Positions 11,552 through 18,665 of a stretch of 24,968 nt of DNA are shown here, piece after piece (within the stretch, counting starts at the first letter, position 1; the number at the start of each line of letters is the position of its first letter). A program made the translations under genes and the position numbers. The notes beneath the pieces were generated by a model, which saw only the letters and a program-made list of their open reading frames with translations, was not told the DNA's origin and ran no database searches. Source of the stretch: a virus; the IMG/VR virus record IMGVR_UViG_3300031840_000649, positions 1-24,968 of that record, one strand, 5' to 3'.

Positions 11552-12887
11552 ACGGATTTTCGGATCACGGGCCAAGGTTGCGGAAGCGCCGCGCGTCGAG
11601 CCGGTCGTTTCTGTGCCAGCGGTGCAGGACAGCAGGCCGGTCAATCTGCAGTCATCGGCCAGTGTCGAGGAATGGCAAGAGTTCTTCGGTTTTCTGGGTC
11701 ATGACGTGGTGACGCGGGAATCGGCCATGAAGCTGACCGCAGTTTTCGGCTGCGTGTCATTGCTGGCCGGAACCATTGGCACGTTGCCGGTTCGGGTGAC
11801 GCGGAAGGATGCGGAAAAGGGCAGCGAAGTGCTGGCCGATCATCCTGCCCATTATCTGGTGCATGTCGACCCGCATCCGCTGTTTTCGGCTGAAGTGTTC
11901 TTCGAAGGTCTGTTCGCCTTGGCGTTTCTGGAAGGCAACGCCTATGCCGAAATCCAGCGCAATGGCCGTGGAGAGGCGACAGGGCTTCGCCCGCTGTTTG
12001 ACGCCACGGTGAAACCGTTCATGCGCAATGGCCGGGCGGCATATCGGATCACTGAAGATGGTCAGACCTATGGCCGCGATCAGGATGACATTCTGCACTT
12101 CCGGGCATCGGCCACGATGAAGGGTCTGGAAGCGTTGTCACCGCTGAAGTGTTTCGGGCGGTCCATCGGCATCGGTCTGGAAGCTGACGAATATGCGCAG
12201 CGGTTCTACAAGCAGGGCATCAACCCGCCGGGTTACATCAGTTATGACGGCAAGGTCAGTGAACAGGTGGCCGATGAAGTCAGGAACTATTGGCAGCGCA
12301 AGTTCGGTGGCATTCAGAATGCCCACATTCCGGCAGTCTTGGCGGAAGGCGGCAAGTTCACATCGCTGATGACCGACCCGGAAACCGCGCAGCTTTTCCA
12401 GTCGCGGTCGTTTCAGGTGCTGGATGTGGCGCGGGCCTATGGGGTGCCGCCGCATCTGATTGGTGAAACCGAAAAATCGACCAGCTGGGGCACGGGGATC
12501 AACGCCCAGACCACGCAGTTCTACATTTTGGGTTTGCGCAAGCATGTGAAGCGGTTTGAGGCTGAATTGGGCCGGAAACTGCTGACTCGCGAAGAGCGGC
12601 TGCAGGGGGTGGCGATCAAGTTCAATCTGGACACGCTGCTGCGCGCGGATCTAGCGGCGCGGTATGATGCGCATAAGATTGCCGTTGGCGGCACCCAGCA
12701 TCCCGGCTGGATGACCGTCAATGAAACCCGTGAACTGGAAGGTCTGCCCAAGCTGGATGATGAAGAGGCGGACAAGCTGTTTCGGCCAGTTGCCAAGGGC
12801 GCAAAGGACACCACCGATCCGGCGGATGACGGCGGCGCGCAACCGCCCGCGCCATATTTCCCGACAACGCGAGAGGAAGCGCAATGA
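11544..12887 (+). CDS. portal protein, HK97 family, 447 aa
   Basis: Forms the dodecameric ring at the capsid vertex through which DNA passes. Start taken at the ATG at 11544, seven bases after AAGGA; two upstream TTG codons are possible but less likely. Family features: 'AVFGCVSLLAGTIGTLPVRV' (clip/wing strand-helix), 'DDILHFRASATMKGLEALSPL', 'QGINPPGYISYDGKVSEQVADEVRNYWQRKFGG', and 'SFQVLDVARAYGVPPHLIGETEKSTSWGTGINAQTTQFYILGLRKHV', followed by a disordered C-terminus. This matches the HK97 gp3-type portal family. Its overlap with the terminase and the next protease gene suggests coordinated translation. Confidence 0.95.
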   Translation: MFERIFGSRAKVAEAPRVEPVVSVPAVQDSRPVNLQSSASVEEWQEFFGFLGHDVVTRESAMKLTAVFGCVSLLAGTIGTLPVRVTRKDAEKGSEVLADHPAHYLVHVDPHPLFSAEVFFEGLFALAFLEGNAYAEIQRNGRGEATGLRPLFDATVKPFMRNGRAAYRITEDGQTYGRDQDDILHFRASATMKGLEALSPLKCFGRSIGIGLEADEYAQRFYKQGINPPGYISYDGKVSEQVADEVRNYWQRKFGGIQNAHIPAVLAEGGKFTSLMTDPETAQLFQSRSFQVLDVARAYGVPPHLIGETEKSTSWGTGINAQTTQFYILGLRKHVKRFEAELGRKLLTREERLQGVAIKFNLDTLLRADLAARYDAHKIAVGGTQHPGWMTVNETRELEGLPKLDDEEADKLFRPVAKGAKDTTDPADDGGAQPPAPYFPTTREEAQ

Positions 12888-13606
12888 AGTTCAAAGAGAT
12901 TCTGGCCCGCGCGTTGCGCCCGAAGGATGGCAAGCCTGCTGCCCTTCAGGTGCGCGCCATGGAAGGCGAAGGTGAAGTCGAAGTGCTGGTCTATGACCAG
13001 ATCGGCTATTGGGGCATCACTGCCGAAGAGTTTGTCCGAGAGGTCAAGCAGATCGACGCGGAAACCATTCATCTGCGCATCGACAGCCCCGGTGGCGACG
13101 TGTTCATGGCCCGTGCCATGAAAACCGCATTGGAACAGCATTCGGCGCGGGTGATTGCCCATGTCGACGGGTTGGCTGCGTCGGCTGCGTCCTATCTCAT
13201 GCTGGCCGGTGATGAAATCGAGATTGCCAAGGGTGCATTCGTGATGATCCACAATGCGTGGATGATCACGCTTGGCGACACCCGCGATCACACCCAATCG
13301 GCGGGCATGCTGGAAAAAATCGACGGATCGATCCGGGCCGACTATGCGTCGAAGTCCGGTAAGGATGCCGAAGAGTTCCGTCAGTTGATGGATGATGAAA
13401 CGTGGCTGGAAGCCGAAGAGGCGCTGGCCATGGGGCTGGTCGACCGTGTCTATGAAAAAGACGGCGGTGCGGAAAACCGCTTCGATCTGGCCATTTTCGA
13501 GAACACCCCGGACGCGCTGAAACAGCCGGGCGGGGAAAAGACTGCGGCGGCGCATCGCGCTGCCCAGATGCGCAAGCTGGAATACTTCGAGCGGGTTGCG
13601 CCCTAG
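12884..13606 (+). CDS. ClpP-like prohead protease, 240 aa
   Basis: Processes the capsid and scaffold during prohead maturation. ClpP-fold signatures: 'LRIDSPGGDV' (about 64-73), nucleophile Ser100 in 'GLAASAASY' and general base His123 in 'VMIHNAW'. These match ClpP Ser97 and His122, and a further acidic residue would complete the triad downstream in 'LVDRVYE' or its neighbours. It is of the S14-like type used by many phages instead of the S78 protease of HK97 itself. It overlaps the portal stop by four bases. It is followed by an intrinsic terminator before the capsid gene. Confidence 0.95.
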   Translation: MKFKEILARALRPKDGKPAALQVRAMEGEGEVEVLVYDQIGYWGITAEEFVREVKQIDAETIHLRIDSPGGDVFMARAMKTALEQHSARVIAHVDGLAASAASYLMLAGDEIEIAKGAFVMIHNAWMITLGDTRDHTQSAGMLEKIDGSIRADYASKSGKDAEEFRQLMDDETWLEAEEALAMGLVDRVYEKDGGAENRFDLAIFENTPDALKQPGGEKTAAAHRAAQMRKLEYFERVAP

Positions 13607-13636
13607 TTGCGGTGCGTCCGCATAGACTGAAACCGA

Positions 13637-13659
13637 CCCGCCGCTGGCGGGTTTTTTTT
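13637..13659 (+). terminator. strong intrinsic terminator before the capsid gene
   Basis: CCCGCC (13637-13642), loop GCT, GGCGGG (13646-13651), then eight T. It is a textbook intrinsic terminator located between the protease stop and the GGAGG ribosome binding site (13662-13666) of the capsid gene. I see no good promoter between it and the capsid gene, so either read-through must occur or the hairpin acts at the RNA level. Confidence 0.85.
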
Positions 13660-13673
13660 ATGGAGGATTGGGG

Positions 13674-14918
13674 ATGCCCAAGACCATCAAGCAGCTGCGT
13701 GAGCAGCGTGACGCGCTGGCGAAAGAGGCGCGCAACATTCTGGACAAAAACACCGGCGAATATGATGCCAATCGTGTCGATGAAATCTATGCCGAAATCG
13801 ACAAGATCGACGGCAAGATCAAGCGCGAACAGCAGCAGCTGGATTTGGAAGCCCGTCTGCAGTCGGAAGCCGATGACCCGGACACCCCATCGGCGCAGAA
13901 CGGCGGTCGCCAGCGTCAGGAACGTCCAGGCGATGAAGCGCGGTCGCTGGTGTTCGATGCCTATGTTCGCGGCGGCGAAGCTGCGGTCAATCGTCTGCCC
14001 GAAAACGTGCTGACCGAATACAGCCGTCAGGTGCGGAACGCGCAGTCGACCGGCGTTGACAGCGAAGGCGGCTATCTGGTGCCGACCACCTTCAGCGGTG
14101 TGCTGCTGGAAGCGATGGCCGACTATGGCGGCGTTCGTTCGGTCGCTGATGTTCAGTCGACTTCGACTGGTGAGTCCATCCAGTGGCCGACCACCGATGA
14201 AACCGCCGAGGAAGGCGAATGGTTGGCTGAAAACGCATCGGCAACCGATGGCGATGTTTCTTTCGGCACGGTTCTGATCGGTGCGCATCTGGCTTCGTCG
14301 CGCGTTGTGACCATTCCGTTCGCGTTGCTTCAGGATGCTGCTGTAGGTGGCTGGGATCAGATGATGGCGCGACTTCTTTCGGCGCGTCTTGGGCGGACCA
14401 CCAACAAGGGCTATACAGTTGGCGATGGCAACGGTAAACCGACCGGCATCGTTCCGGGCGCTGGTTTGGGCCACACCACTGCAGCGGGTCTGGTCGACAG
14501 CTTCACTTGGGATGACATCACCGATTTGGAACATTCCGTCGATCCGGTCTATCGCCGCGATGCAAGTTGGATGTTCCATGACACGGTCCTGAAGTCGGCC
14601 AAGAAGCTGAAGGATCTGGATGGGCGTCCGATCTGGGTGCCGGGTGTCACCAGCGAAGCCCCTGCGGAAATCAATGGGTATGGCTACACTGTCAATCAGG
14701 ACATGGCTGAACCTGCAGCGGGCGCAGACTCGATCCTGTTCGGTGACATGTCCAAGTATCTGGTTCGCGACGTGATGGACATCACGCTGTTCCGGTTCAC
14801 GGACTCGGCCTACACCAAAAAGGGTCAGGTCGGCTTCCTTGCGATGCTGCGCACCGATGGCAAGACCATCGCTGCCAACAACGCGGCCATCAAGAAGATG
14901 CGCCACGCCGCAGCCTGA
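13674..14918 (+). CDS. major capsid protein, HK97 fold, 414 aa
   Basis: Start at the ATG at 13674, seven bases after GGAGG; a TTG two codons earlier is not used. Residues 1-65 are a coiled-coil scaffold-like delta domain ('IKQLREQRDALAKEARNILDKN...DEIYAEIDKIDGKIKREQQQLDLEARL'), which is normally removed by the protease. The mature shell domain begins near 'STGVDSEGGYLVPTTF' (about residue 122) and contains 'VADVQSTSTGESIQWPTTDETAEEGEWLAENA', 'LIGAHLASSRVVTIPFALLQDAA' and 'GDMSKYLVRDVMDITLFR'. These match the HK97 gp5 family. The GGY-VP block and the late 'VGFLAMLRTDGKTIAANNAAIKK' end are hallmarks. Confidence 0.96.
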   Translation: MPKTIKQLREQRDALAKEARNILDKNTGEYDANRVDEIYAEIDKIDGKIKREQQQLDLEARLQSEADDPDTPSAQNGGRQRQERPGDEARSLVFDAYVRGGEAAVNRLPENVLTEYSRQVRNAQSTGVDSEGGYLVPTTFSGVLLEAMADYGGVRSVADVQSTSTGESIQWPTTDETAEEGEWLAENASATDGDVSFGTVLIGAHLASSRVVTIPFALLQDAAVGGWDQMMARLLSARLGRTTNKGYTVGDGNGKPTGIVPGAGLGHTTAAGLVDSFTWDDITDLEHSVDPVYRRDASWMFHDTVLKSAKKLKDLDGRPIWVPGVTSEAPAEINGYGYTVNQDMAEPAAGADSILFGDMSKYLVRDVMDITLFRFTDSAYTKKGQVGFLAMLRTDGKTIAANNAAIKKMRHAAA

Positions 14919-14937
14919 TCGGCGCAAACCTGAAACA

Positions 14938-14963
14938 CCGCCGCCCGCGTGATCGGGCGGCGG
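14938..14963 (+). terminator. GC hairpin after the capsid gene
   Basis: CCGCCGCCCG (14938-14947) and CGGGCGGCGG (14954-14963) form a perfect 10-bp stem with a 6-base loop. Only TCATCATTT follows, so it lacks a true U-tract. It may act as a partial terminator or as a 3' stabiliser of the capsid mRNA. Confidence 0.5.
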
Positions 14964-14991
14964 TCATCATTTGACAGAAAGGGCGCTGATC

Positions 14992-15606
14992 ATGGCGGCA
15001 AAGAAAAAGGCGGCATCCGCAGAGGATGCGGGCAAGATCATCGTGGCTTTTGCGCTGCGCGATCATGTCGAGGGCGAAGGCGATGACGCGGTGACGTTCA
15101 CCGCAGGCCAGCGTCTGGAACTGGAACAGAAGGAATTCGACGGTCTGGCCAAAGCCGGGATCTGTGCGGAAGGCGTGTTCGTCAAGATGAAGACGGCTGT
15201 CGAGGGCGGGCGCTATAGCCTGAAGCCCCATGACACCACATGGCTTGCGCCGCACGTCTATGAGGCGTGGAAGGCGGCGGGCTACTGTGAGCCGACCGAA
15301 GATGACCCGCAGGTCGGTGCTGTGCTGAAGGCCCGTGAAGACGCCTTGCGCGAAGCTGTGACCGAACGTGATGCCGCGCGCCTGTCGTTGGCGGAATCGC
15401 AGTCGCAGTGCGATGCGCTGTTGCTGGAAATGGCGGCAGCGAAGGCGCAGGCCGAAACCGTGATCGAAGTCGCGTCCGACATTTTGGATGGCGATGATGA
15501 AACCATGGAGCCGGTCAAGGCCGAACTGCAAAAGCTGATCGACATGCTGCCGGATCAGATCGAAGGCGCGGGCGACGGGTCCGAACCTGAACTGAACCTG
15601 AACTGA
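14992..15606 (+). CDS. structural-region protein with a coiled-coil tail, 204 aa, unknown
   Basis: Start set at the ATG at 14992 with AAAGGG upstream; a TTG frame seven codons earlier overlaps the leader. Residues 17-80 form a small mixed domain ('IIVAFALRDHVEGEGDDAVTFTAGQRLELEQKEFDGLAKAGICAEGVF'). Residues about 115-195 are long helices rich in Ala, Glu and Lys ('LREAVTERDAARLSLAESQSQCDALLLEMAAAKAQAETV'), probably a coiled coil, ending in an acidic tail. Its position between capsid and head-tail connector genes fits a decoration, scaffold or head-completion factor. No homologue is recognised with certainty. Confidence 0.85.
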   Translation: MAAKKKAASAEDAGKIIVAFALRDHVEGEGDDAVTFTAGQRLELEQKEFDGLAKAGICAEGVFVKMKTAVEGGRYSLKPHDTTWLAPHVYEAWKAAGYCEPTEDDPQVGAVLKAREDALREAVTERDAARLSLAESQSQCDALLLEMAAAKAQAETVIEVASDILDGDDETMEPVKAELQKLIDMLPDQIEGAGDGSEPELNLN

Positions 15607-15616
15607 GGGCTGGCCC

Positions 15617-16207
15617 ATGTGGTTGGAGCGGATTTCTGGTGGTGGAGTCGATCTGGTCGACCTTGCGACTGCCAAGGCGCATCTGCGCATTCTGAGCGAT
15701 GAAACCGACGCCGAAGTTCAGGCGGCGATTTCGGCGGCGTCCATTCATCTGGATGTCGATGCGGATGGCTTTGGCGGCTTGGGTTTTCCGCTGGTCGCGC
15801 AGCAATGGTCATCGAAGGCCGCTGGCTTTGTGCCATCGGTTCTGCGCTTGCCGTTTGCGCGGGTCACTGCCGTGACAGAAATTCGCTACATCGCGCCGGA
15901 TGGAACGCCCGGTGTTGTGCCTGCTACCGATTATCTGCTGACCCGGCGCGGGCGTGATGCGGTTGTGACGCTGTTGCCCGGCAAGACGTGGCCAAACCTG
16001 ATCGACAGGCCGGATGCGGTCGATCTGCGTTTCACGGCGGGGTTTGCCGATGTCGCATCTGTGCCGGATGACATTGTCGAGGCGGCAAAGCAGATGGTCA
16101 GCTTTTACTTTCACAACCGGGGCGCAGATGCGACCGATGGTGTTAGCGAAGAGGTTGCCCGCTGTGTTGACCGTCTGACGATGCGCTATCGGAGGTTCGC
16201 GGCATGA
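15617..16207 (+). CDS. head-tail connector protein, gp6-like, 196 aa
   Basis: Start at the ATG at 15617, eight bases after GAGGG. The helical N-terminus 'VDLATAKAHLRILSDETDAEVQAAISAASIHLD' is characteristic of the phage gp6 connector (Phage_connect_1) family. It is followed by a beta-rich part ('LRLPFARVTAVTEIRYIAPDGTPGVVPATDYLL...RPDAVDLRFTAGFADVASVPDDIVEAAKQMVSFYFHNRG'), which matches known connector proteins. It builds the ring under the portal after DNA packaging. The next gene overlaps its stop by four bases. Confidence 0.9.
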   Translation: MWLERISGGGVDLVDLATAKAHLRILSDETDAEVQAAISAASIHLDVDADGFGGLGFPLVAQQWSSKAAGFVPSVLRLPFARVTAVTEIRYIAPDGTPGVVPATDYLLTRRGRDAVVTLLPGKTWPNLIDRPDAVDLRFTAGFADVASVPDDIVEAAKQMVSFYFHNRGADATDGVSEEVARCVDRLTMRYRRFAA

Positions 16208-16554
16208 AGCGTGGAATGCGCGTCACCGATCTGGACCGGGTTGTCAGCTTTCAACGCCGTGGCGAGGTTGATGACGGGCACGGCAACAAGGTTGATGGCG
16301 ACTTTGCCGAAGTGTTCCGGGAATGGGCACGAGTGAAACCTATGAAGGGCGGTGAAGGTGTCGTGGAAGCGCGCCTGTCAGCCCGGCAACCGGCCATCCT
16401 GACGGTTCGCGCGACAGCGTCTGCAGAGGCCGTGAATGCCGAATGGATTGCCGTCACTGGTGGCGTGGTCTGGAACATCAAGGAACCGCCGCGCCTGACG
16501 GATGACCGGCAGTTCTTGGAAATGCTTGTCGAGCGTGGGCGCGGCGATGGTTGA
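16204..16554 (+). CDS. head-tail adaptor protein, 116 aa
   Basis: ATGA overlap with the connector gene. The short beta-barrel pattern 'LDRVVSFQRRGEVDDGHGNKVDGDFAEVFREWARVKPMKGGEGVVEARLSARQPAILTVRAT...NAEWIAVTGGVVWNIKEPPRLTDDRQFLEMLVER' matches the phage head-tail joining family (PF05521 type, relatives of SPP1 gp16). It closes the head and forms the stopper between connector and tail. The last eight bases overlap the next gene. Its small size is normal for the family. Confidence 0.92.
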   Translation: MKRGMRVTDLDRVVSFQRRGEVDDGHGNKVDGDFAEVFREWARVKPMKGGEGVVEARLSARQPAILTVRATASAEAVNAEWIAVTGGVVWNIKEPPRLTDDRQFLEMLVERGRGDG

Positions 16555-16954
16555 TGGCGTGGCGGAATTCCGTCGCTTCATGTATCAGACCGTGCCTGAC
16601 GCGGTGAGGACCGCTGCGCGCGATGCGCTGGAAAAAGGGGCGCAGGAACTGGTCGACATGATCCGTTCTCTTGCGCCGGTCGAAGACGGCTTCCTGCTGG
16701 CCAGCATTGGCTGGACATGGGGTGATCCGCCAAAAGGATCGATTGCGCTGGATGACATCGCGCCTGCCGAAGACCCGTCCATGCGGATTGTAGTCTATGC
16801 GGGCAGCGAACTGGCCTTCTATGCGCGATGGGTCGAATTCGGCACATCCAAAGCCCCGGCGCATCCGTTTTTCTGGCCCGCCTATCGGGCAATGCGGTCG
16901 CGTATCAAGTCGCGGATCACCCGCGCCATCAACAAGGCAATAAGGTCGCTCTGA
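16547..16954 (+). CDS. HK97 gp10-like tail completion protein, 135 aa
   Basis: Start taken at the ATG at 16547, which overlaps the adaptor gene; the open frame to 16502 is not needed. The hallmark region is 'VVYAGSELAFYARWVEFGTSKAPAHPFFWPAYRAMRSRIKSRI' (about residues 82-127), matching the HK97 gp10 family. A helical N-terminus ('FRRFMYQTVPDAVRTAARDALEKGAQELVDMIRSLAP') precedes it. The protein helps join head and tail and completes the tail end. No frameshift or missing part is apparent. Confidence 0.92.
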   Translation: MVDGVAEFRRFMYQTVPDAVRTAARDALEKGAQELVDMIRSLAPVEDGFLLASIGWTWGDPPKGSIALDDIAPAEDPSMRIVVYAGSELAFYARWVEFGTSKAPAHPFFWPAYRAMRSRIKSRITRAINKAIRSL

Positions 16955-16955
16955 C

Positions 16956-17393
16956 ATGGCTGAACCGGAAATCGAACTGCAGAAAGCGATCTATGATGCG
17001 CTGAAGGCTTCGGCTGGCGTCATGGCGCTGGTGCATGATGTCTATGACGATACTCGGCTGAGTGATGCGCAGAAGACTGCAGGCGCGCCCTATGGGGCAG
17101 CGGATGGCTATGTTTCATTCGGCCCGGAATCGACCGTGCCGGATGACTATGACTGCATTGCCTTGGATGAAATCACCGTTCAGTTGGACATCTGGTCGCG
17201 CAAGGTGGGGCGGCTGCATTGCAAGCAGATTTGCCGGGCGGTGCGCGATGCTTTGAAGGATGTGGAACTGGATCTGCCCACGCATGGGCATCTGACCACT
17301 GATCTGGTGCTGCAGCGCATTTTGCCGGACCCGGATGAAGCCGTCACCCATGGCGTCATGCAGTTCACCGCGCACATTGAGGAAAGGGAATGA
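16956..17393 (+). CDS. tail terminator protein, DUF3168 type, 145 aa
   Basis: Begins one base after the gp10-like stop. The sequence 'IELQKAIYDALKASAGVMALVHDVYDD...GAADGYVSFGPESTVPDDYDCIALDEITVQLDIWSRKVGRLHCKQICRAVRDALKDVELDLPTHGHLTTDLVLQRILPDPDEAVTHGVMQFTAHIEE' has the helix, strand and 'V.LDIWSR..G...' blocks of DUF3168, a known tail-completion and tube-end family. It caps the tail tube before it joins the head. This fits the usual order connector, adaptor, gp10, DUF3168, tail tube. Confidence 0.92.
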   Translation: MAEPEIELQKAIYDALKASAGVMALVHDVYDDTRLSDAQKTAGAPYGAADGYVSFGPESTVPDDYDCIALDEITVQLDIWSRKVGRLHCKQICRAVRDALKDVELDLPTHGHLTTDLVLQRILPDPDEAVTHGVMQFTAHIEERE

Positions 17394-17394
17394 C

Positions 17395-17595
17395 ATGGCC
17401 AAAGCCGTCTTTCATCAGGACTTCAACTATTCGAGCCGCAAGCGGAATGTGGGCTGGGGGATCAAGGCATCGGAAGTGCCGCAGACCCTGCCCGAAGAAG
17501 TCATTGCGGCGGGCGTGGCGGCTGGTGTCGCCACACGGGTTTCGCCGCGCAAGGCGAAAACGGCCAAGAAGGGCCAAGAAGCGGGCGTGAATTGA
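17395..17595 (+). CDS. small basic protein before the tail tube, 66 aa, unknown
   Basis: Start set at the ATG at 17395, right after the DUF3168 stop, with GGAAAGGG upstream; an upstream ATG frame from 17335 overlaps the previous gene. It begins with 'MAKAVFHQDFNYSSRKRNVGWGIKASEVPQTLPEEVIAAGVAAGVATRVSP' and ends with a Lys-rich tail. 'PQTLPEEVIAAGVAAGVA' is a short motif also found in small proteins of other phages beside tail genes. Its small size and place suggest a minor virion or assembly part, but no role is established. Confidence 0.75.
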   Translation: MAKAVFHQDFNYSSRKRNVGWGIKASEVPQTLPEEVIAAGVAAGVATRVSPRKAKTAKKGQEAGVN

Positions 17596-17626
17596 TCAGC
17601 TGATCGGCCCAAAACCTGCAACCATC

Positions 17627-17648
17627 GCCGCCCTTTGAGGCGGCTTTT
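17627..17648 (+). terminator. intrinsic terminator before the tail tube gene
   Basis: GCCGCC (17627-17632), loop CTTTGA, GGCGGC (17639-17644), then TTTT. It is directly upstream of the GAGGTGATGAC leader of the tail tube gene, echoing the terminator ahead of the capsid gene. A 12-bp palindrome (GATCAGCTGATC, 17594-17605) overlaps the preceding stop. Confidence 0.75.
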
Positions 17649-17663
17649 CTATGAGGTGATGAC

Positions 17664-18119
17664 ATGGCGAAAGCTGTCACAGAAAAATATGAAGAAATGG
17701 TCCTTGAAGTGGACTTCGACGACACCCAGCCCACGCCCGTCTACGCACGGATCTGTGGGATGAAGGGCGTCACCATCAAGCGCACCGCGAACGTCGACAC
17801 CACTGAAGTGCCCGACTGCGATGACGAAAGCCTTCCCAATGAGGTCGAACGCGATGTCCGGTCGCTGGAAGTGACCGTGTCGGCCACGGGTGTCTGGGCG
17901 CAGCAGTCGAATGGCAAGCTGCTGGACTGGTTCTATTCGGGCGCGTCCATCCCGGCCCGTCTGGGCAACCTGAAGGCTGCAACCGGCGACACCGAATATG
18001 AAGTCGGTCGCATGCTGGTTTCGGACATTTCGAATGAACGGTCTGATGGCCGTGGTCGCGTGACCGCATCCATCGAACTTGAATTCGACGGCACCCCGAC
18101 GCGGACGGCGAAAGCCTGA
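17664..18119 (+). CDS. major tail tube protein, TP901-1-like, 151 aa
   Basis: Forms the tail tube by stacking of hexamer rings. The pattern 'YEEMVLEVDFDDTQPTPVYARICGMKGVTIKRTANVDTTEVPDCDDESLPNEVERDVRSLEVTVSATGVWAQQSNGKLLDWFYSGASIPARLGNL' and 'YEVGRMLVSDISNERSDGRGRVTASIELEFDGTPTRT' matches the major tail protein family of TP901-1 and RcGTA-like phages. Start at the ATG at 17664 with GAGGTGATG upstream. The length is normal. It shares one base with the next gene, so downstream tail-assembly chaperones are coupled. Confidence 0.95.
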   Translation: MAKAVTEKYEEMVLEVDFDDTQPTPVYARICGMKGVTIKRTANVDTTEVPDCDDESLPNEVERDVRSLEVTVSATGVWAQQSNGKLLDWFYSGASIPARLGNLKAATGDTEYEVGRMLVSDISNERSDGRGRVTASIELEFDGTPTRTAKA

Positions 18120-18505
18120 TGCACAACAAGGTGACCATCAACTGGGTTCAGGGCGAACATGATTTCGCCCTGAACATTGGTGAACTGCGGGCACTGCAGA
18201 AAAACTGCGATGCCGGGCCTGAACTGATCCTGACGCGGCTGAAGGTCGGGTCGTGGATGGTCGATGACATCTTTGAAACTCTTCGCCTTGGCCTGATCGG
18301 CGCGGGCATGGATGCCAAAGAGGCCGGGCCGATGGTGCGCCGGGCGTTCGATCAACACCCTGCGTTCGCGCTGAAGCTGCCTGCCTATCAGGTTCTGGCG
18401 GCTGCGCTGATCGGTGAGGCTGATGACCCGGTGGGGGAGGAAGCGGGGGTGAAGCCGGAAGCGGACTCTGGCAGTTCTCCAAGCTCTACGGAGCCGGGGC
18501 AGTGA
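18119..18505 (+). CDS. tail assembly chaperone, GTA gp10-like, 128 aa
   Basis: Overlaps the tail tube gene by one base. 'LNIGELRALQKNCDAGPELILTRLKVGSWMVDDIFETLRLGLIGAGMDAKEAGPMVRRAFDQHPAFALKLPAYQVLAAALIG' matches the tail assembly chaperone family (Phage_TAC_11, RcGTA ORFg10 relatives), which coats the tape measure during tail building. The last 30 residues are disordered and acidic. Two five-G runs lie near its 3' end (18432-18436 and 18444-18448), and the next ORF is in the -1 frame, so it may also yield a frameshift product like lambda gpG/gpGT. Confidence 0.92.
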   Translation: MHNKVTINWVQGEHDFALNIGELRALQKNCDAGPELILTRLKVGSWMVDDIFETLRLGLIGAGMDAKEAGPMVRRAFDQHPAFALKLPAYQVLAAALIGEADDPVGEEAGVKPEADSGSSPSSTEPGQ

Positions 18506-18663
18506 TGGGTTTCACCCCGTCAGACATCAACCAAATGAGCCTTTGGGAATTCATGGCATGCCGCGACGGATGGAATGCGGCGCATGGGTCGAAAAAGGAT
18601 CGCGTCGACGCGGATGACTTCAAGGATGAAGACCTGCGCGAACTGGGCATCGAGGGCTTTTGA
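18505..18663 (+). CDS. second tail assembly chaperone ORF, 52 aa
   Basis: A short frame whose ATG shares a base with the chaperone stop (TGATG). The product begins 'MGFTPSDINQMSLWEFMACRDGW' and ends '...KDEDLRELGIEGF'. This 'MSLWEFxACxDGW' block is the small partner of the tail assembly chaperone that lies between GTA gp10-like and tape measure genes in many alphaproteobacterial phages. It has a GGAG upstream. It can be made from its own start, or as a -1 frameshift extension of the first chaperone. Confidence 0.85.
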   Translation: MGFTPSDINQMSLWEFMACRDGWNAAHGSKKDRVDADDFKDEDLRELGIEGF

Positions 18664-18665
18664 CC

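Noticed and set aside
13266-14927. A 553-codon antisense frame over the protease and capsid genes
   Set aside because: It is a shadow frame: the plus-strand genes have family motifs, ribosome binding sites and normal spacing.
14938-14963. A full intrinsic terminator after the capsid gene
   Set aside because: The stem is strong but the following bases are not a U-tract, so it is reported only as a hairpin with lower confidence.
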